Shown in pieces: positions 16,633 through 24,420 of a stretch of 64,000 nucleotides of DNA (position 1 is its first letter; every line of letters starts with the position of its first letter). The DNA is from Solitalea lacus. GTDB taxonomy: Bacteria > Bacteroidota > Bacteroidia > Sphingobacteriales > Sphingobacteriaceae. A program made the translations under genes and the position numbers. A model generated the notes under the pieces. The model saw only the letters and a program-made list of their open reading frames with translations. It was not told the origin of the DNA and did no database searches. Where the stretch lies: assembly GCF_022014595.1 (NCBI RefSeq), contig NZ_CP091740.1:2158200-2222199 (forward strand). The letters run 5' to 3'.

Positions 16633-18000
16633 ATGAGGTTTGATAGATTTTTAATTTCACTCGTTGCTTCAGTATTAACAATCCAAGCCTATTGCCAAGT
16701 AGCTATTCCCAAACCAACACATTTACAGGTGAATTGGCAAAAAAGGGAAACAACAGCTTTTATTCATTTTACCGTAAATACCTTTACTGATAGTGAATGG
16801 GGAAATGGTTCTGAAAGTCCGCAAATCTTCAATCCTGAAAAATTGGATGCAAGGCAATGGGTTAAGGCTTTGAAAGATGCCGGATTTAGAATGGTCATTC
16901 TAACGGCCAAGCACCATGATGGTTTTTGTTTATGGCCTTCAAAATATACGGAACATTCAGTAAAGAATAGTCCCTGGAAAAATGGTCAAGGGGATGTGGT
17001 AAGAGAGGTGACAGATGCATGCAGGGAATTTAAGGTGGATTTTGGCTTCTACCTTTCTCCATGGGATAGACATGAGAGGACATATGGTACTCCTGTGTAC
17101 AATGAATTTTATAAAAATCAGCTTAAAGAATTATTGACTAATTATGGGGAGATAGCCGAGGTATGGTTTGATGGGGCAAAGGGTAAAAACGAAAAGGACA
17201 TGCAATATGATTTTGACGGTTATTGGAAAATGGTCAAAGAACTGCAGCCTAAAGCCGTTATTTTTTCCGATGCAGGGCCTGATGTAAGATGGGTTGGTAA
17301 TGAAAAAGGCAATGCCGGAGAAATATGTTGGTCATCTATTTCAACTGATGGCATGATGCCTGGTGTAGCAGACTCTAAATACCTAAATACAGGCGATGAG
17401 AATGGCAAAAAATGGATTCCTGCAGAAACAGATGTTAGCATTAGACCGGGATGGTTTTGGCATGCCAAGGAAAATGATAAAGTTCGAAGTGCTAAGAATC
17501 TTGTGAATCTTTATTATCAATCAGTAGGGCGCAATAGTTTACTGTTGCTTAATATTCCACCCAATAACCAAGGTTTATTTGAAGAGTCGGATATTAAAGC
17601 TATCTCTGATTTTCGAACGATTTTAAATGAAACCTTTGCTGCAAACTACTTAAAAGGCTCTGTTTCAGCGAAACTTACTGACAATAAGTTAACCTCTTAT
17701 GCAATTTTTAAGAAAAATGTGCCTGTGGAGTTTAGTTTGAAAAAGCAAATGACTTTTGATCGCATTATGCTCCAGGAGAACATTCATAACGGACAGAGTA
17801 TAAAATCTGGATTTTTTGAATACTGGGATGGAAAGGAATGGCAATTAATCAGCTCTTTCAGTACAATAGGGTATAAACGTTTGCTTCGCTTTCCTCAGGT
17901 TACTGCAAGTAAAATTAGGCTAACAATAACTGATGCTAAAGTTGAAAATCAGCTTGAATTGGCGGAAGTTGGACTTTATAAGGCATCCTCAGGAGAATAG
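16633..18000 (+). CDS. Second GH29 alpha-L-fucosidase with C-terminal F5/8-like domain
   Basis: A 455-residue secreted enzyme with signal peptide ASVLTIQAYCQ. GH29 features are FIHFTVNTFTDSEWG, TAKHHDGFCLWPS and nucleophile Asp180 in AEVWFDGAKG. Residues from about 340 form a beta-sandwich resembling an F5/8 type C (CBM32-like) module (FDRIMLQENIHNGQ, FFEYWDGKEWQLIS, KIRLTITDA). It lacks the GNLLFNVGP wording of the other fucosidase (here NSLLLLNIPPN), so the two belong to different GH29 subgroups and probably cut different linkages. It lies between two sulfatase genes, pointing to stepwise desulfation and fucose release. Confidence 0.9.
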   Translation: MRFDRFLISLVASVLTIQAYCQVAIPKPTHLQVNWQKRETTAFIHFTVNTFTDSEWGNGSESPQIFNPEKLDARQWVKALKDAGFRMVILTAKHHDGFCLWPSKYTEHSVKNSPWKNGQGDVVREVTDACREFKVDFGFYLSPWDRHERTYGTPVYNEFYKNQLKELLTNYGEIAEVWFDGAKGKNEKDMQYDFDGYWKMVKELQPKAVIFSDAGPDVRWVGNEKGNAGEICWSSISTDGMMPGVADSKYLNTGDENGKKWIPAETDVSIRPGWFWHAKENDKVRSAKNLVNLYYQSVGRNSLLLLNIPPNNQGLFEESDIKAISDFRTILNETFAANYLKGSVSAKLTDNKLTSYAIFKKNVPVEFSLKKQMTFDRIMLQENIHNGQSIKSGFFEYWDGKEWQLISSFSTIGYKRLLRFPQVTASKIRLTITDAKVENQLELAEVGLYKASSGE

Positions 18001-18056
18001 ATGCTTAAGAAAATTCAATGCAAAGTATATTGATATCTAAATGCAATTAAACTAAA

Positions 18057-19613
18057 ATGATTTTAAAATATTTTCGATCATTGATATTACTGGTCATCAT
18101 TACATTACCGGTAATGGCACAAAAGCAAAAAAGCTCACGACCTAACATCATTTATATGATGAGTGATGATCATGGATATCAAGCCATCAGTGCTTACGGT
18201 CATGGTTTAAATCAAACTCCCAATATTGATAAGCTGGGTGAGCAGGGTATGTTATTTAACCGGGCTTATGTTACAAACTCAATTTGTGGTCCAAGTCGCG
18301 CGGTTATGTTAACGGGTAAGCATAGCCATGTTAATGGATTTATGGATAACCATAGCACATTTGATGGTAATCAGCAAACAGTTGCTAAGCTAATGCATGA
18401 TGCAGGCTATCAGACAGCAGTGGTTGGTAAATGGCACTTGATTTCTGATCCACAAGGCTTTGATTACTGGAATATCGTGCCTGCCCAGGGAGATTATTAT
18501 AATCCTGACTTTATTGAAAATGGTGTTCACAAGCGGATACCGGGCTATGTAACCAATGTTACTACAGATATAGCTATTAACTGGCTCGAGAAGAGAGATA
18601 AGAATAAGCCTTTTTTCCTGATCTATCAGCAAAAAGCTCCTCATCGCAATTGGATGCCAGAGGAAAAGTACTACCATTTGTTTGATAGCGTTCAGTTCAA
18701 AATACCTGATAATTACTTTGACAATTATGCAACTCGAACAAAGGCGGCAAGGGAGCAAGAAATGGAAATTGCAACAGATATGCATTATGCGTACGATCTG
18801 AAGCTTGCCTTTGATTTACCAAAAGAAAAACAGACGGGCTTGGGTGCTAATTGGCAAGGCATTTATAACAGGCTTACTGTCGAAGAAAAGAAAAAATGGG
18901 AAGCTGCTTACGGTCCGTCAATTGAGGCTTTCAATAAAGCAAATCTTACAGGCAAAGAACTAGCTATTTGGAAATATCAGCGGTATATGAGGGATTATTT
19001 GCGTTGTGTGCAAAGTGTAGATGACAATGTAGGTAGGTTGATGGATTATCTGAATGCTAATGGTTTAGATGAGAATACGATTGTTATTTATACGTCGGAT
19101 CAAGGTTTTTACCTTGGTGAGCATGGTTGGTTTGACAAACGTTTTATGTATGAAGAGTCCTTTAGGACGCCCCTGATAGTTAAATGGCCAGGTGTTACCA
19201 ATAAAAAGCTGGCCACAAACACCATGGTGCAGAATCTTGACTTTGCAGAAACTATTTTAGACATGGCGGGACTTCCAATCCCATCAGATATGCAAGGAAA
19301 AAGCTTTGTGCCTTTGCTTAAGGGAACTCAAAAAGGAAATTTGCACGACGCTTTATACTATCATTTCTATGAAAATAAAGAGCACAAGGTTGCTAAGCAT
19401 ATAGGGGCACGAACTGATCGTTTTAAATTGATTTACTTTTATGAAAACAATGAATGGGAGTTGTATGATTTGAAGAACGATAAGAGTGAGATGAATAATG
19501 TATATAACGATCCTTCCTATAAAAAGGTTCAATTGATGATGAAAAACACGTTGGTTGATTTAATGAAGCAGTACAATGATCAAGTACCAGCTTTAACTAC
19601 TGATAAGAAATAA
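18057..19613 (+). CDS. Second secreted sulfatase (type I)
   Basis: A 518-residue sulfatase with signal peptide LILLVIITLPVMAQ. Metal ligands lie in NIIYMMSDDHGYQA, and Cys77 in the signature ICGPSRAVMLTG becomes formylglycine. VVGKWHL follows, and the second metal site is YTSDQGFYLGEHG. The GEHGWFDKRFMYEESFRTPL region and the long insertion around residues 210-300 resemble N-sulfoglucosamine-sulfohydrolase or fucoidan-type S1 groups. The substrate is inferred from the adjacent fucosidases. It ends the cluster; the IS110 element begins within about 100 bases downstream, so any further cluster genes may have been displaced. Confidence 0.92.
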   Translation: MILKYFRSLILLVIITLPVMAQKQKSSRPNIIYMMSDDHGYQAISAYGHGLNQTPNIDKLGEQGMLFNRAYVTNSICGPSRAVMLTGKHSHVNGFMDNHSTFDGNQQTVAKLMHDAGYQTAVVGKWHLISDPQGFDYWNIVPAQGDYYNPDFIENGVHKRIPGYVTNVTTDIAINWLEKRDKNKPFFLIYQQKAPHRNWMPEEKYYHLFDSVQFKIPDNYFDNYATRTKAAREQEMEIATDMHYAYDLKLAFDLPKEKQTGLGANWQGIYNRLTVEEKKKWEAAYGPSIEAFNKANLTGKELAIWKYQRYMRDYLRCVQSVDDNVGRLMDYLNANGLDENTIVIYTSDQGFYLGEHGWFDKRFMYEESFRTPLIVKWPGVTNKKLATNTMVQNLDFAETILDMAGLPIPSDMQGKSFVPLLKGTQKGNLHDALYYHFYENKEHKVAKHIGARTDRFKLIYFYENNEWELYDLKNDKSEMNNVYNDPSYKKVQLMMKNTLVDLMKQYNDQVPALTTDKK

Positions 19614-19654
19614 TATTCCATGAAGCTCTGAAGGCCGTATGTTTGTAAAGGAAT

Positions 19655-19716
19655 AAGTTCCAGGAAGTTATGTAAATTTAAGAAAGAACCCCTAAAATTT
19701 TATAACACTGGAACTT
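19655..19716. repeat. 9-bp inverted repeat abutting the transposase start
   Basis: AAGTTCCAG at 19655-19663 and its exact complement CTGGAACTT at 19708-19716 enclose 44 bases. The right arm ends directly at the transposase ATG, so the RNA hairpin would hide the start codon region. Roles could be subterminal transposase recognition or limiting transposase translation. Confidence 0.55.
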
Positions 19717-20796
19717 ATGCAACCACAAGTTAATCAATTAGATTTTAGCGGTCAAAACATTTATGTTGGTTTTGACGTGCACTTAAAAAGCTGGCAGGTT
19801 ACCGTTATGACTGAACTGCTCACCCATAAAACCTTTTCGCAGCCACCTAAACCCGAAGTATTACACCAGTATCTCCGGCAGAATTTCCCCGGCGGCACCT
19901 ATCATTCCGCCTACGAAGCAGGCTTCTGCGGCTACTGGATCCATAACCGCTTGGAGGCTCTGGGCATTCACTCCATCGTGGTCAATCCTGCCGATATTCC
20001 CACCACCGATAAAGAAAAAGTGCAAAAAGAGGATTCCAGGGATAGCCGTAAAATCGCACACTCATTAAGAAGTGGCGCCTTAATCCCGATTTATGTTCCT
20101 TCCAGTAAAACCCTAGAGGACCGTTGTTTAGTTCGCACCCGGTCCATACTGACCAAGGACCTTGCCCGGTATAAAAACCGGGTAAAATCGTTCCTGTACT
20201 TTCATGGCATTGAACTACCTGCGCCCTTCACCAAAAAACAGTCCCACTGGTCGAAACCTTTTGTTGATTGGCTGGAAAGCATCGCTATGGCTGAGCAGAG
20301 TAGTAAAACGGCCCTGCAGGCCATGATTTTAGAAGCGAAACATTTGAGAGCCTCTGTATTGCAACTCACCCGGCATTTACTAGAGCTATCAAAAACAGGT
20401 ACTTACCAGGAAGCCATCGCTTTACTGCGAAGTATCCCTGGCATCGGATTATTAACGGCCATGACCTTATTAACCGAGCTGGAGACGATTAACCGGTTTA
20501 AAAACACGGATCAACTCTGCAGTTTTATAGGACTCATCCCCTCGACGCATTCAAGTGGGGAAAAAGAACTAGCCGGTACTATCACCCGACGGGGGCATAG
20601 CGTGCTGCGCAGCGCCCTGATTGAAAGTGCATGGGTAGCCGCACGCCTGGATCCGGCACTGACTAAAAGTTTTCATGAGTATTGCCGGCGAATGGAACCG
20701 AATAAGGCCATCGTAAGAATAGCCCGGAAATTACTCAACAGAATCAGGTATGTATTAATAAACAAACAAGAATATGAGTGTGCAGTGGTTAAATAA
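19717..20796 (+). CDS. IS110-family transposase (RuvC-like DEDD plus Tnp-20 domain)
   Basis: A 359-residue recombinase. The N-terminal RuvC-like domain starts with YVGFDVHLKSWQV (Asp20) and continues with YEAGFCGYW and a Lys/Asp-rich KEKVQKEDSRDSRKIAH segment. The C-terminal Transposase_20 domain has LLRSIPGIGLLTAMTLLTEL and GLIPSTHSSGEKE, with the catalytic Ser at 279/280, then GHSVLRSALIESAW. IS110 enzymes are directed by a structured bridge RNA from the element's non-coding end. The gene appears intact. Long 3' and short 5' non-coding flanks fit the IS1111-like arrangement. Confidence 0.95.
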   Translation: MQPQVNQLDFSGQNIYVGFDVHLKSWQVTVMTELLTHKTFSQPPKPEVLHQYLRQNFPGGTYHSAYEAGFCGYWIHNRLEALGIHSIVVNPADIPTTDKEKVQKEDSRDSRKIAHSLRSGALIPIYVPSSKTLEDRCLVRTRSILTKDLARYKNRVKSFLYFHGIELPAPFTKKQSHWSKPFVDWLESIAMAEQSSKTALQAMILEAKHLRASVLQLTRHLLELSKTGTYQEAIALLRSIPGIGLLTAMTLLTELETINRFKNTDQLCSFIGLIPSTHSSGEKELAGTITRRGHSVLRSALIESAWVAARLDPALTKSFHEYCRRMEPNKAIVRIARKLLNRIRYVLINKQEYECAVVK

Positions 20797-20809
20797 AACT
20801 AAAACGCCA

Positions 20810-20969
20810 TATAAAAACATCCTTTTAATCTGAGACTGATAACACGCTTCCTGCAGTGCTGGTCATTCTGTATCTGCTATCTGAAGGCTACAGCTCACTA
20901 TCTATAAAAAATTAAACACGGCATTGCAGCCCGATTTACCGGTTCTGCTAATAGAAGGATGTTTTTATA
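20810..20969 (+). ncRNA. Candidate bridge RNA or structured 3' end of the IS110 element
   Basis: TATAAAAACATCCTT (20810-20824) and its exact reverse complement (20955-20969) enclose 130 bases. With CC/GG just outside, the pairing extends to 17 bp with a one-base bulge. The enclosed sequence has several small inverted segments and unpaired loops. The location, 14 bases after the transposase stop, and the length of about 160 are those expected for an IS1111-type bridge RNA. An alternative is a small MITE inserted behind the transposase. Structure and expression are untested. Confidence 0.45.
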
Positions 20970-21053
20970 GGCTTTTAGTTCATTGAAAAGACAGGTGTGT
21001 CTGAAGATTCAGGGCAAGAGAGTTTTCTTTAGCCATTTAGGACAATGAATACA

Positions 21054-21083
21054 GCAAAAAAGCCCCTGTCATTGTGGGGCTTC
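21054..21083 (-). terminator. Terminator-like hairpin, minus orientation
   Basis: AAGCCCC (21060-21066) pairs with GGGGCTT (21076-21082). On the minus strand the stem is followed by TTTTTT. It could stop transcription leaving the AraC side toward the IS element. Confidence 0.6.
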
Positions 21084-21243
21084 AAAGCTATATTCACCGT
21101 CATAAATCCTATTGCTGGTGAGTTGCTCTCCAGCAGCGCCCACTTCCTCTTCGGATTTATATCACAAAGGTAATCATTAAAAAAACTTCCAGATCTCTTG
21201 CTTTACAACATAGAAGGAGTGGTGATTATTATGGTTGATGGTA

Positions 21244-21272
21244 AAGATAAAGGGGCTTACGCCCCTTTTCTT
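21244..21272 (-). terminator. Terminator of the AraC regulator gene
   Basis: AAGGGGC (21250-21256) and GCCCCTT (21261-21267) form a 7-bp stem with a 4-base loop, 40 bases after the AraC stop on the minus strand. On the plus strand it is followed by TTCTTTT, so it can work both ways. Confidence 0.7.
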
Positions 21273-21310
21273 TTGCTAACGCAACGACACAAACAATTAT
21301 TAAGATTAAA

Positions 21311-22258
21311 TTAAATTGCAGTAGCTAGTTCTTCAGTTCTGCCTGAAAAGGCCAAACTGTTTTTTAGATTAATTATCTTGTATTCCTGCGGAGATTTACC
21401 GGTTACCTTTTTGAAGATTCTTGAAAAGTAATAAGGATCGTCATATCCAATCTTCTCAGCCACCTCTTTTACAATTAGATTACCATTTGATAGCAATTGA
21501 CAAGCATATCTGATTTTAATCCTGATAAAGTAATCTATAGGAGACAATCCCTCTTTCTGCTTAAACAAGGTTGCATAATGTGAAGGAGAGTAATTGAATT
21601 CTTTAGCTAACTCATCCACCGTAAGACGTTTATGAATATTAGCTTTCATAAATGAAATGGATTTCTCCAATTGATCCTCTCTCTTATGCTCTACTTGCAA
21701 CTTAGATACTCTGCTAGGGAATAAGAAAAATGAAACGAAGCGATATAAACAAAGGTTGGCATATACTAAGTTCTCTTCGGTATACCCCTCCGATAAACTG
21801 GAATACATTTCATTCCACAATTCCAAAATTTGATTGTTGTATGGTAAAGCTGTTGGAGATTCAAATTGTTCCAACTTGAAGTTTCCATTCATTTCATTAA
21901 GCATACTACCGTTTAGATGTACCCAACAGATTGTCCAAGGGTTTTCTAAATCGGCCCAGTAGGAATGAAATTGATCTGGAGGTAACAGTATAAATTGGTT
22001 GTATTCTAATGTAAAACTGCCTTTAGGGGTTTCATAGTGACCTCTACCATCCAAACAATAGATTAAAATATAGTCTTCACAACCCTGTTCCCTTTTACGA
22101 TAATGGAAATTTGCATTAGGGAAGTATCCTATATGCGTAATGTAAAGGGCATTTTTAAAAGGAACATTAACTATATGAGTATTTAATGCACCTGTAGGTA
22201 TGTTGATTTGCTTTTCGCCAACAAAACCATCTTTCCTTCTATTTTCTTCCATATACAT
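21311..22258 (-). CDS. AraC-family transcriptional regulator
   Basis: A regulator of about 315 residues. The N-terminal cupin (FLLPPDQFHSYWAD pattern; Y-I-L-I-Y-C-L-D-G-R-G-H-Y) would bind a sugar-like ligand. The C-terminal double helix-turn-helix includes LTVDELAKEFNYSPSHYATLFKQKEG and VAEKIGYDDPYYFSRIFKKVTGKSPQEYK. The cupin type, with SYWAD and WVHLNG, is common in AraC proteins that control sugar catabolism. I start at the ATG at 22258 (MYMEEN), because the longer open frame to 22354 runs through the operator-like promoter region. It faces away from the fucose cluster across the IS110 element and is a candidate regulator of it. Confidence 0.9.
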   Translation of the reverse strand: MYMEENRRKDGFVGEKQINIPTGALNTHIVNVPFKNALYITHIGYFPNANFHYRKREQGCEDYILIYCLDGRGHYETPKGSFTLEYNQFILLPPDQFHSYWADLENPWTICWVHLNGSMLNEMNGNFKLEQFESPTALPYNNQILELWNEMYSSLSEGYTEENLVYANLCLYRFVSFFLFPSRVSKLQVEHKREDQLEKSISFMKANIHKRLTVDELAKEFNYSPSHYATLFKQKEGLSPIDYFIRIKIRYACQLLSNGNLIVKEVAEKIGYDDPYYFSRIFKKVTGKSPQEYKIINLKNSLAFSGRTEELATAI

Positions 22259-22350
22259 AATCAATTTCAATTGAGCTTTTGAGCTAAAAAAATGATTGGA
22301 TCTCGAAGAGCTAAATACGTGGTTTATAATGGGTTTTAGGCAAAAAAGTA

Positions 22351-22422
22351 CCACTACAAAACCACTACAAGGGGAATAATGTACCCTAAATAAACTACTA
22401 CATTTTGTGTTTTAGTGGTTTT
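22351..22422. promoter_or_regulatory. Operator-like repeats upstream of the AraC gene
   Basis: CCACTACAA occurs twice in direct orientation at 22351-22359 and 22362-22370, spaced by 11 bases, one helical turn. AAAACCACT overlapping the second copy has an exact inverted partner AGTGGTTTT at 22414-22422. Direct half-sites one turn apart are the usual binding pattern of AraC proteins, so autoregulation is likely. Confidence 0.6.
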
Positions 22423-22671
22423 AACACATTGATTTTAAGTTTATTATTTGATTTTGGGCTTGGTTTTTTAATGAATTGTATACTTTCGTTGATTAGGTGT
22501 TTGGTCAATTTTGTATTAATGGATCTTTTATTGATCAGGATGGACTTTATGACTAATTGGAACACAAAAGAAGTCCTTCAACTCATAGCATGAGTGATTA
22601 AAAAGTTTAAGAATGGGACTTTTTCAGTGCTGGAGATGCTGCGGGTTTCTTCTTCCTCAAAAGGATCTTTT
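22423..22671. other. Non-coding stretch between the AraC operator and the TPR regulator genes
   Basis: No supported gene. An AT/Leu-rich 62-codon frame at 22405-22593 lacks any family features. AAAAAGT (from 22599) and ACTTTTT (to about 22625) form a 7-bp stem with an 11-base loop that may be a terminator for the TPR gene ending at 22672. Confidence 0.4.
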
Positions 22672-24306
22672 TTAGTTCAACTTTGCTAAAAAATTAACAA
22701 GATTTTGGTCGGTGCCTGTTAAATTTAATTTTTTGCGCAAACGTGTTCGGGCAATTTCAATTGTTTTAGTGCTTTGATGAGTTATCGCTGATATTTCCTT
22801 AGTTGTCATATTTAGCTTTAAAAAAGCACATAGTCTGCGTTCGCTTGGACTAAGGTTAGGGAACTTCTCATTGAGACTGATATAGAATTCTTCATGTACT
22901 TGCTGAAATCTATATTCAAACTCTTGTAAGAGCTCAGGTTGTAGATTGGACTGTAGATCCGTTACTATCCTTTGAACTGCCAATTGAGATTCACTGCCAA
23001 CGTTTTGTTTAATCTCGAGTAATTTCTCAGAGATATTATCAATGAGTTCATTCTTTTGCATTAAGTGCAAAATGTTAGTAGCTAGCTCTTTATCTTTTAT
23101 TTCGATATCTTTTTCTAAACTTTTCTTCTCAAGTACTAAATGCGCTTGTTCGAGTTTTGACCTGCGGGCCTTATTTCTTTGCAAAAAGTAGAGAAGGGCA
23201 ATAATTATAAACGAAAGCACAAGGGTAACTGCCCCAAGCCAGTAGTAAAGGTCTTTTACACGTTGCTTGGCTTGAATTTCATTTTGTTTACGATCAAACT
23301 CAAATTGCATCTCCAGTTGCGCAATTTTACGTGTACGTTTTTCATTATACACACTATCTGTTGCAGTTTTGTACGATTCAAGTGCCTCAAAGGCTTCTTT
23401 AAATCTCCCTTGATCTTTATATAATTCATAAAGGTAGTTTGAAGCATTGCCAACAATTTGCATTGAGCCTATGTTCTTTGCCAAGCTAATGGCTTCTTTG
23501 AAATAACTTTCAGCAGCTTTTGGATCATTTATTTCATAATAAAATACTCCGAGCCTGAAGTTAGATGTAATAATACCAATTTTATTGTTGGTCTTTTTTC
23601 TAAGCTCCATTGCGTCAAGAAAATTATTGAGAGCTAACTCATTTTTACCTTGATGCTGGTAGATTTGACCCTGGTTATTTAAGATATTGGCAATATTTTC
23701 CTGATCATTTATCTGCTTACTTAGTCTTAGTGCTTCTTTCAGGTAAAAAATTGCCTTATCATACTCCTTCATTTCTTTATAAGTGCCACCAATGTTATTT
23801 AGCACACCTGCTTTTCGTTCAATGAATCGTTCTGTTTTAGGACTTAAATATTCAAGAGCTTTATTAAAATTTAAAATGGCAACTTTTAAATCACCTTGTA
23901 TTAAATAGATATTTCCTAAAATGTTGTAGGCAGTAAAAAGAGTGCTTTCATCAGGAGTTTTTTGTGAGTTCTGAATAACACTATAGCATAATTGTAAAGT
24001 CCGTGGGTAATTTTCTAATTGAAAATAGACTGTAGCCAAACCCAGATTAGCTTTATTCAGTAAGGAATCTGATTTAATACGGGTCGCTAATCGAACGGAT
24101 TCTTCTGAGTACTCTAGAGATAGGAGAGGATCGGTTCTTAGAGTTGCTTTTGAAAGCTGATAGGTGATTTTAAAGCGTTCTTCAGTATCATTAGTTTGAT
24201 TTAATAACGCTTTTAAACTATCGATGTTTATTGATTGCCCATAGGAATTAAAATTCATTAATAGCATACATGCTATTGCAATGAATCTTAATCCTTTCGT
24301 TTCCAT
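22672..24306 (-). CDS. TPR-membrane-LuxR-type regulator (copy 1)
   Basis: A membrane regulator of about 544 residues. After a signal peptide (FIAIACMLLMNFNSYGQ) come six or so tetratricopeptide repeats (for example YNILGNIYLIQGDLKVAILNFNKAL). A single helix (LGAVTLVLSFIIIALLYFLQ) and a charged coiled coil follow. The C-terminal LuxR/GerE-like helix-turn-helix has LSPSERRLCAFLKLNMTTKE and IEIARTRLRKKLNL. There is no kinase or receiver domain. The TPR part should lie in the periplasm and the DNA-binding part in the cytoplasm. The start at 24306 gives a cleaner signal peptide; 24345 is possible. It is a close paralogue of the upstream gene. Confidence 0.85.
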   Translation of the reverse strand: METKGLRFIAIACMLLMNFNSYGQSINIDSLKALLNQTNDTEERFKITYQLSKATLRTDPLLSLEYSEESVRLATRIKSDSLLNKANLGLATVYFQLENYPRTLQLCYSVIQNSQKTPDESTLFTAYNILGNIYLIQGDLKVAILNFNKALEYLSPKTERFIERKAGVLNNIGGTYKEMKEYDKAIFYLKEALRLSKQINDQENIANILNNQGQIYQHQGKNELALNNFLDAMELRKKTNNKIGIITSNFRLGVFYYEINDPKAAESYFKEAISLAKNIGSMQIVGNASNYLYELYKDQGRFKEAFEALESYKTATDSVYNEKRTRKIAQLEMQFEFDRKQNEIQAKQRVKDLYYWLGAVTLVLSFIIIALLYFLQRNKARRSKLEQAHLVLEKKSLEKDIEIKDKELATNILHLMQKNELIDNISEKLLEIKQNVGSESQLAVQRIVTDLQSNLQPELLQEFEYRFQQVHEEFYISLNEKFPNLSPSERRLCAFLKLNMTTKEISAITHQSTKTIEIARTRLRKKLNLTGTDQNLVNFLAKLN

Positions 24307-24420
24307 TGTGGAAAGTAAGGTTTTAAGTATTATAGTAAAATTCACAATATTGGGTTAGGGGCTGTAAACATACGAATCTTCATTCTTTTTACGTAGAGAG
24401 CATCTGGTGTCTAAGATTTG

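Larger units (their letters stand above)
19620..21010 (+). mobile_element. IS110-family insertion element (ends approximate)
   Basis: The element contains one DEDD/serine transposase gene, about 100 bases of 5' non-coding DNA and about 180 bases or more of structured 3' non-coding DNA. Its GC content is visibly higher than the neighbouring genes. IS110 elements lack long terminal repeats and give little or no target duplication, so exact ends cannot be read; the coordinates bracket the likely span. The inverted repeats at 19655-19716 and 20810-20969 are described separately. Confidence 0.75.
20970..21310. other. Non-coding stretch between IS110 and the AraC gene
   Basis: No gene is supported. 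It contains the short palindrome CTGAAGATTCAG at 21001-21012 and the hairpin TGCTGG/CCAGCA at 21113-21135. Two terminator-like hairpins here are listed separately. The GC content of parts of it differs from the neighbouring genes, so it may include remnants of another mobile sequence that I cannot identify. Confidence 0.4.

Noticed and set aside
20970-21310. A second gene or known small RNA after IS110
   Set aside because: Several hairpins are present, but no open frame or recognisable RNA family could be supported.
22405-22593. 62-codon hydrophobic frame between the AraC gene and the TPR regulator
   Set aside because: AT-rich with Leu/Phe/Met codons only, overlaps the operator region, and has no ribosome binding site or family.
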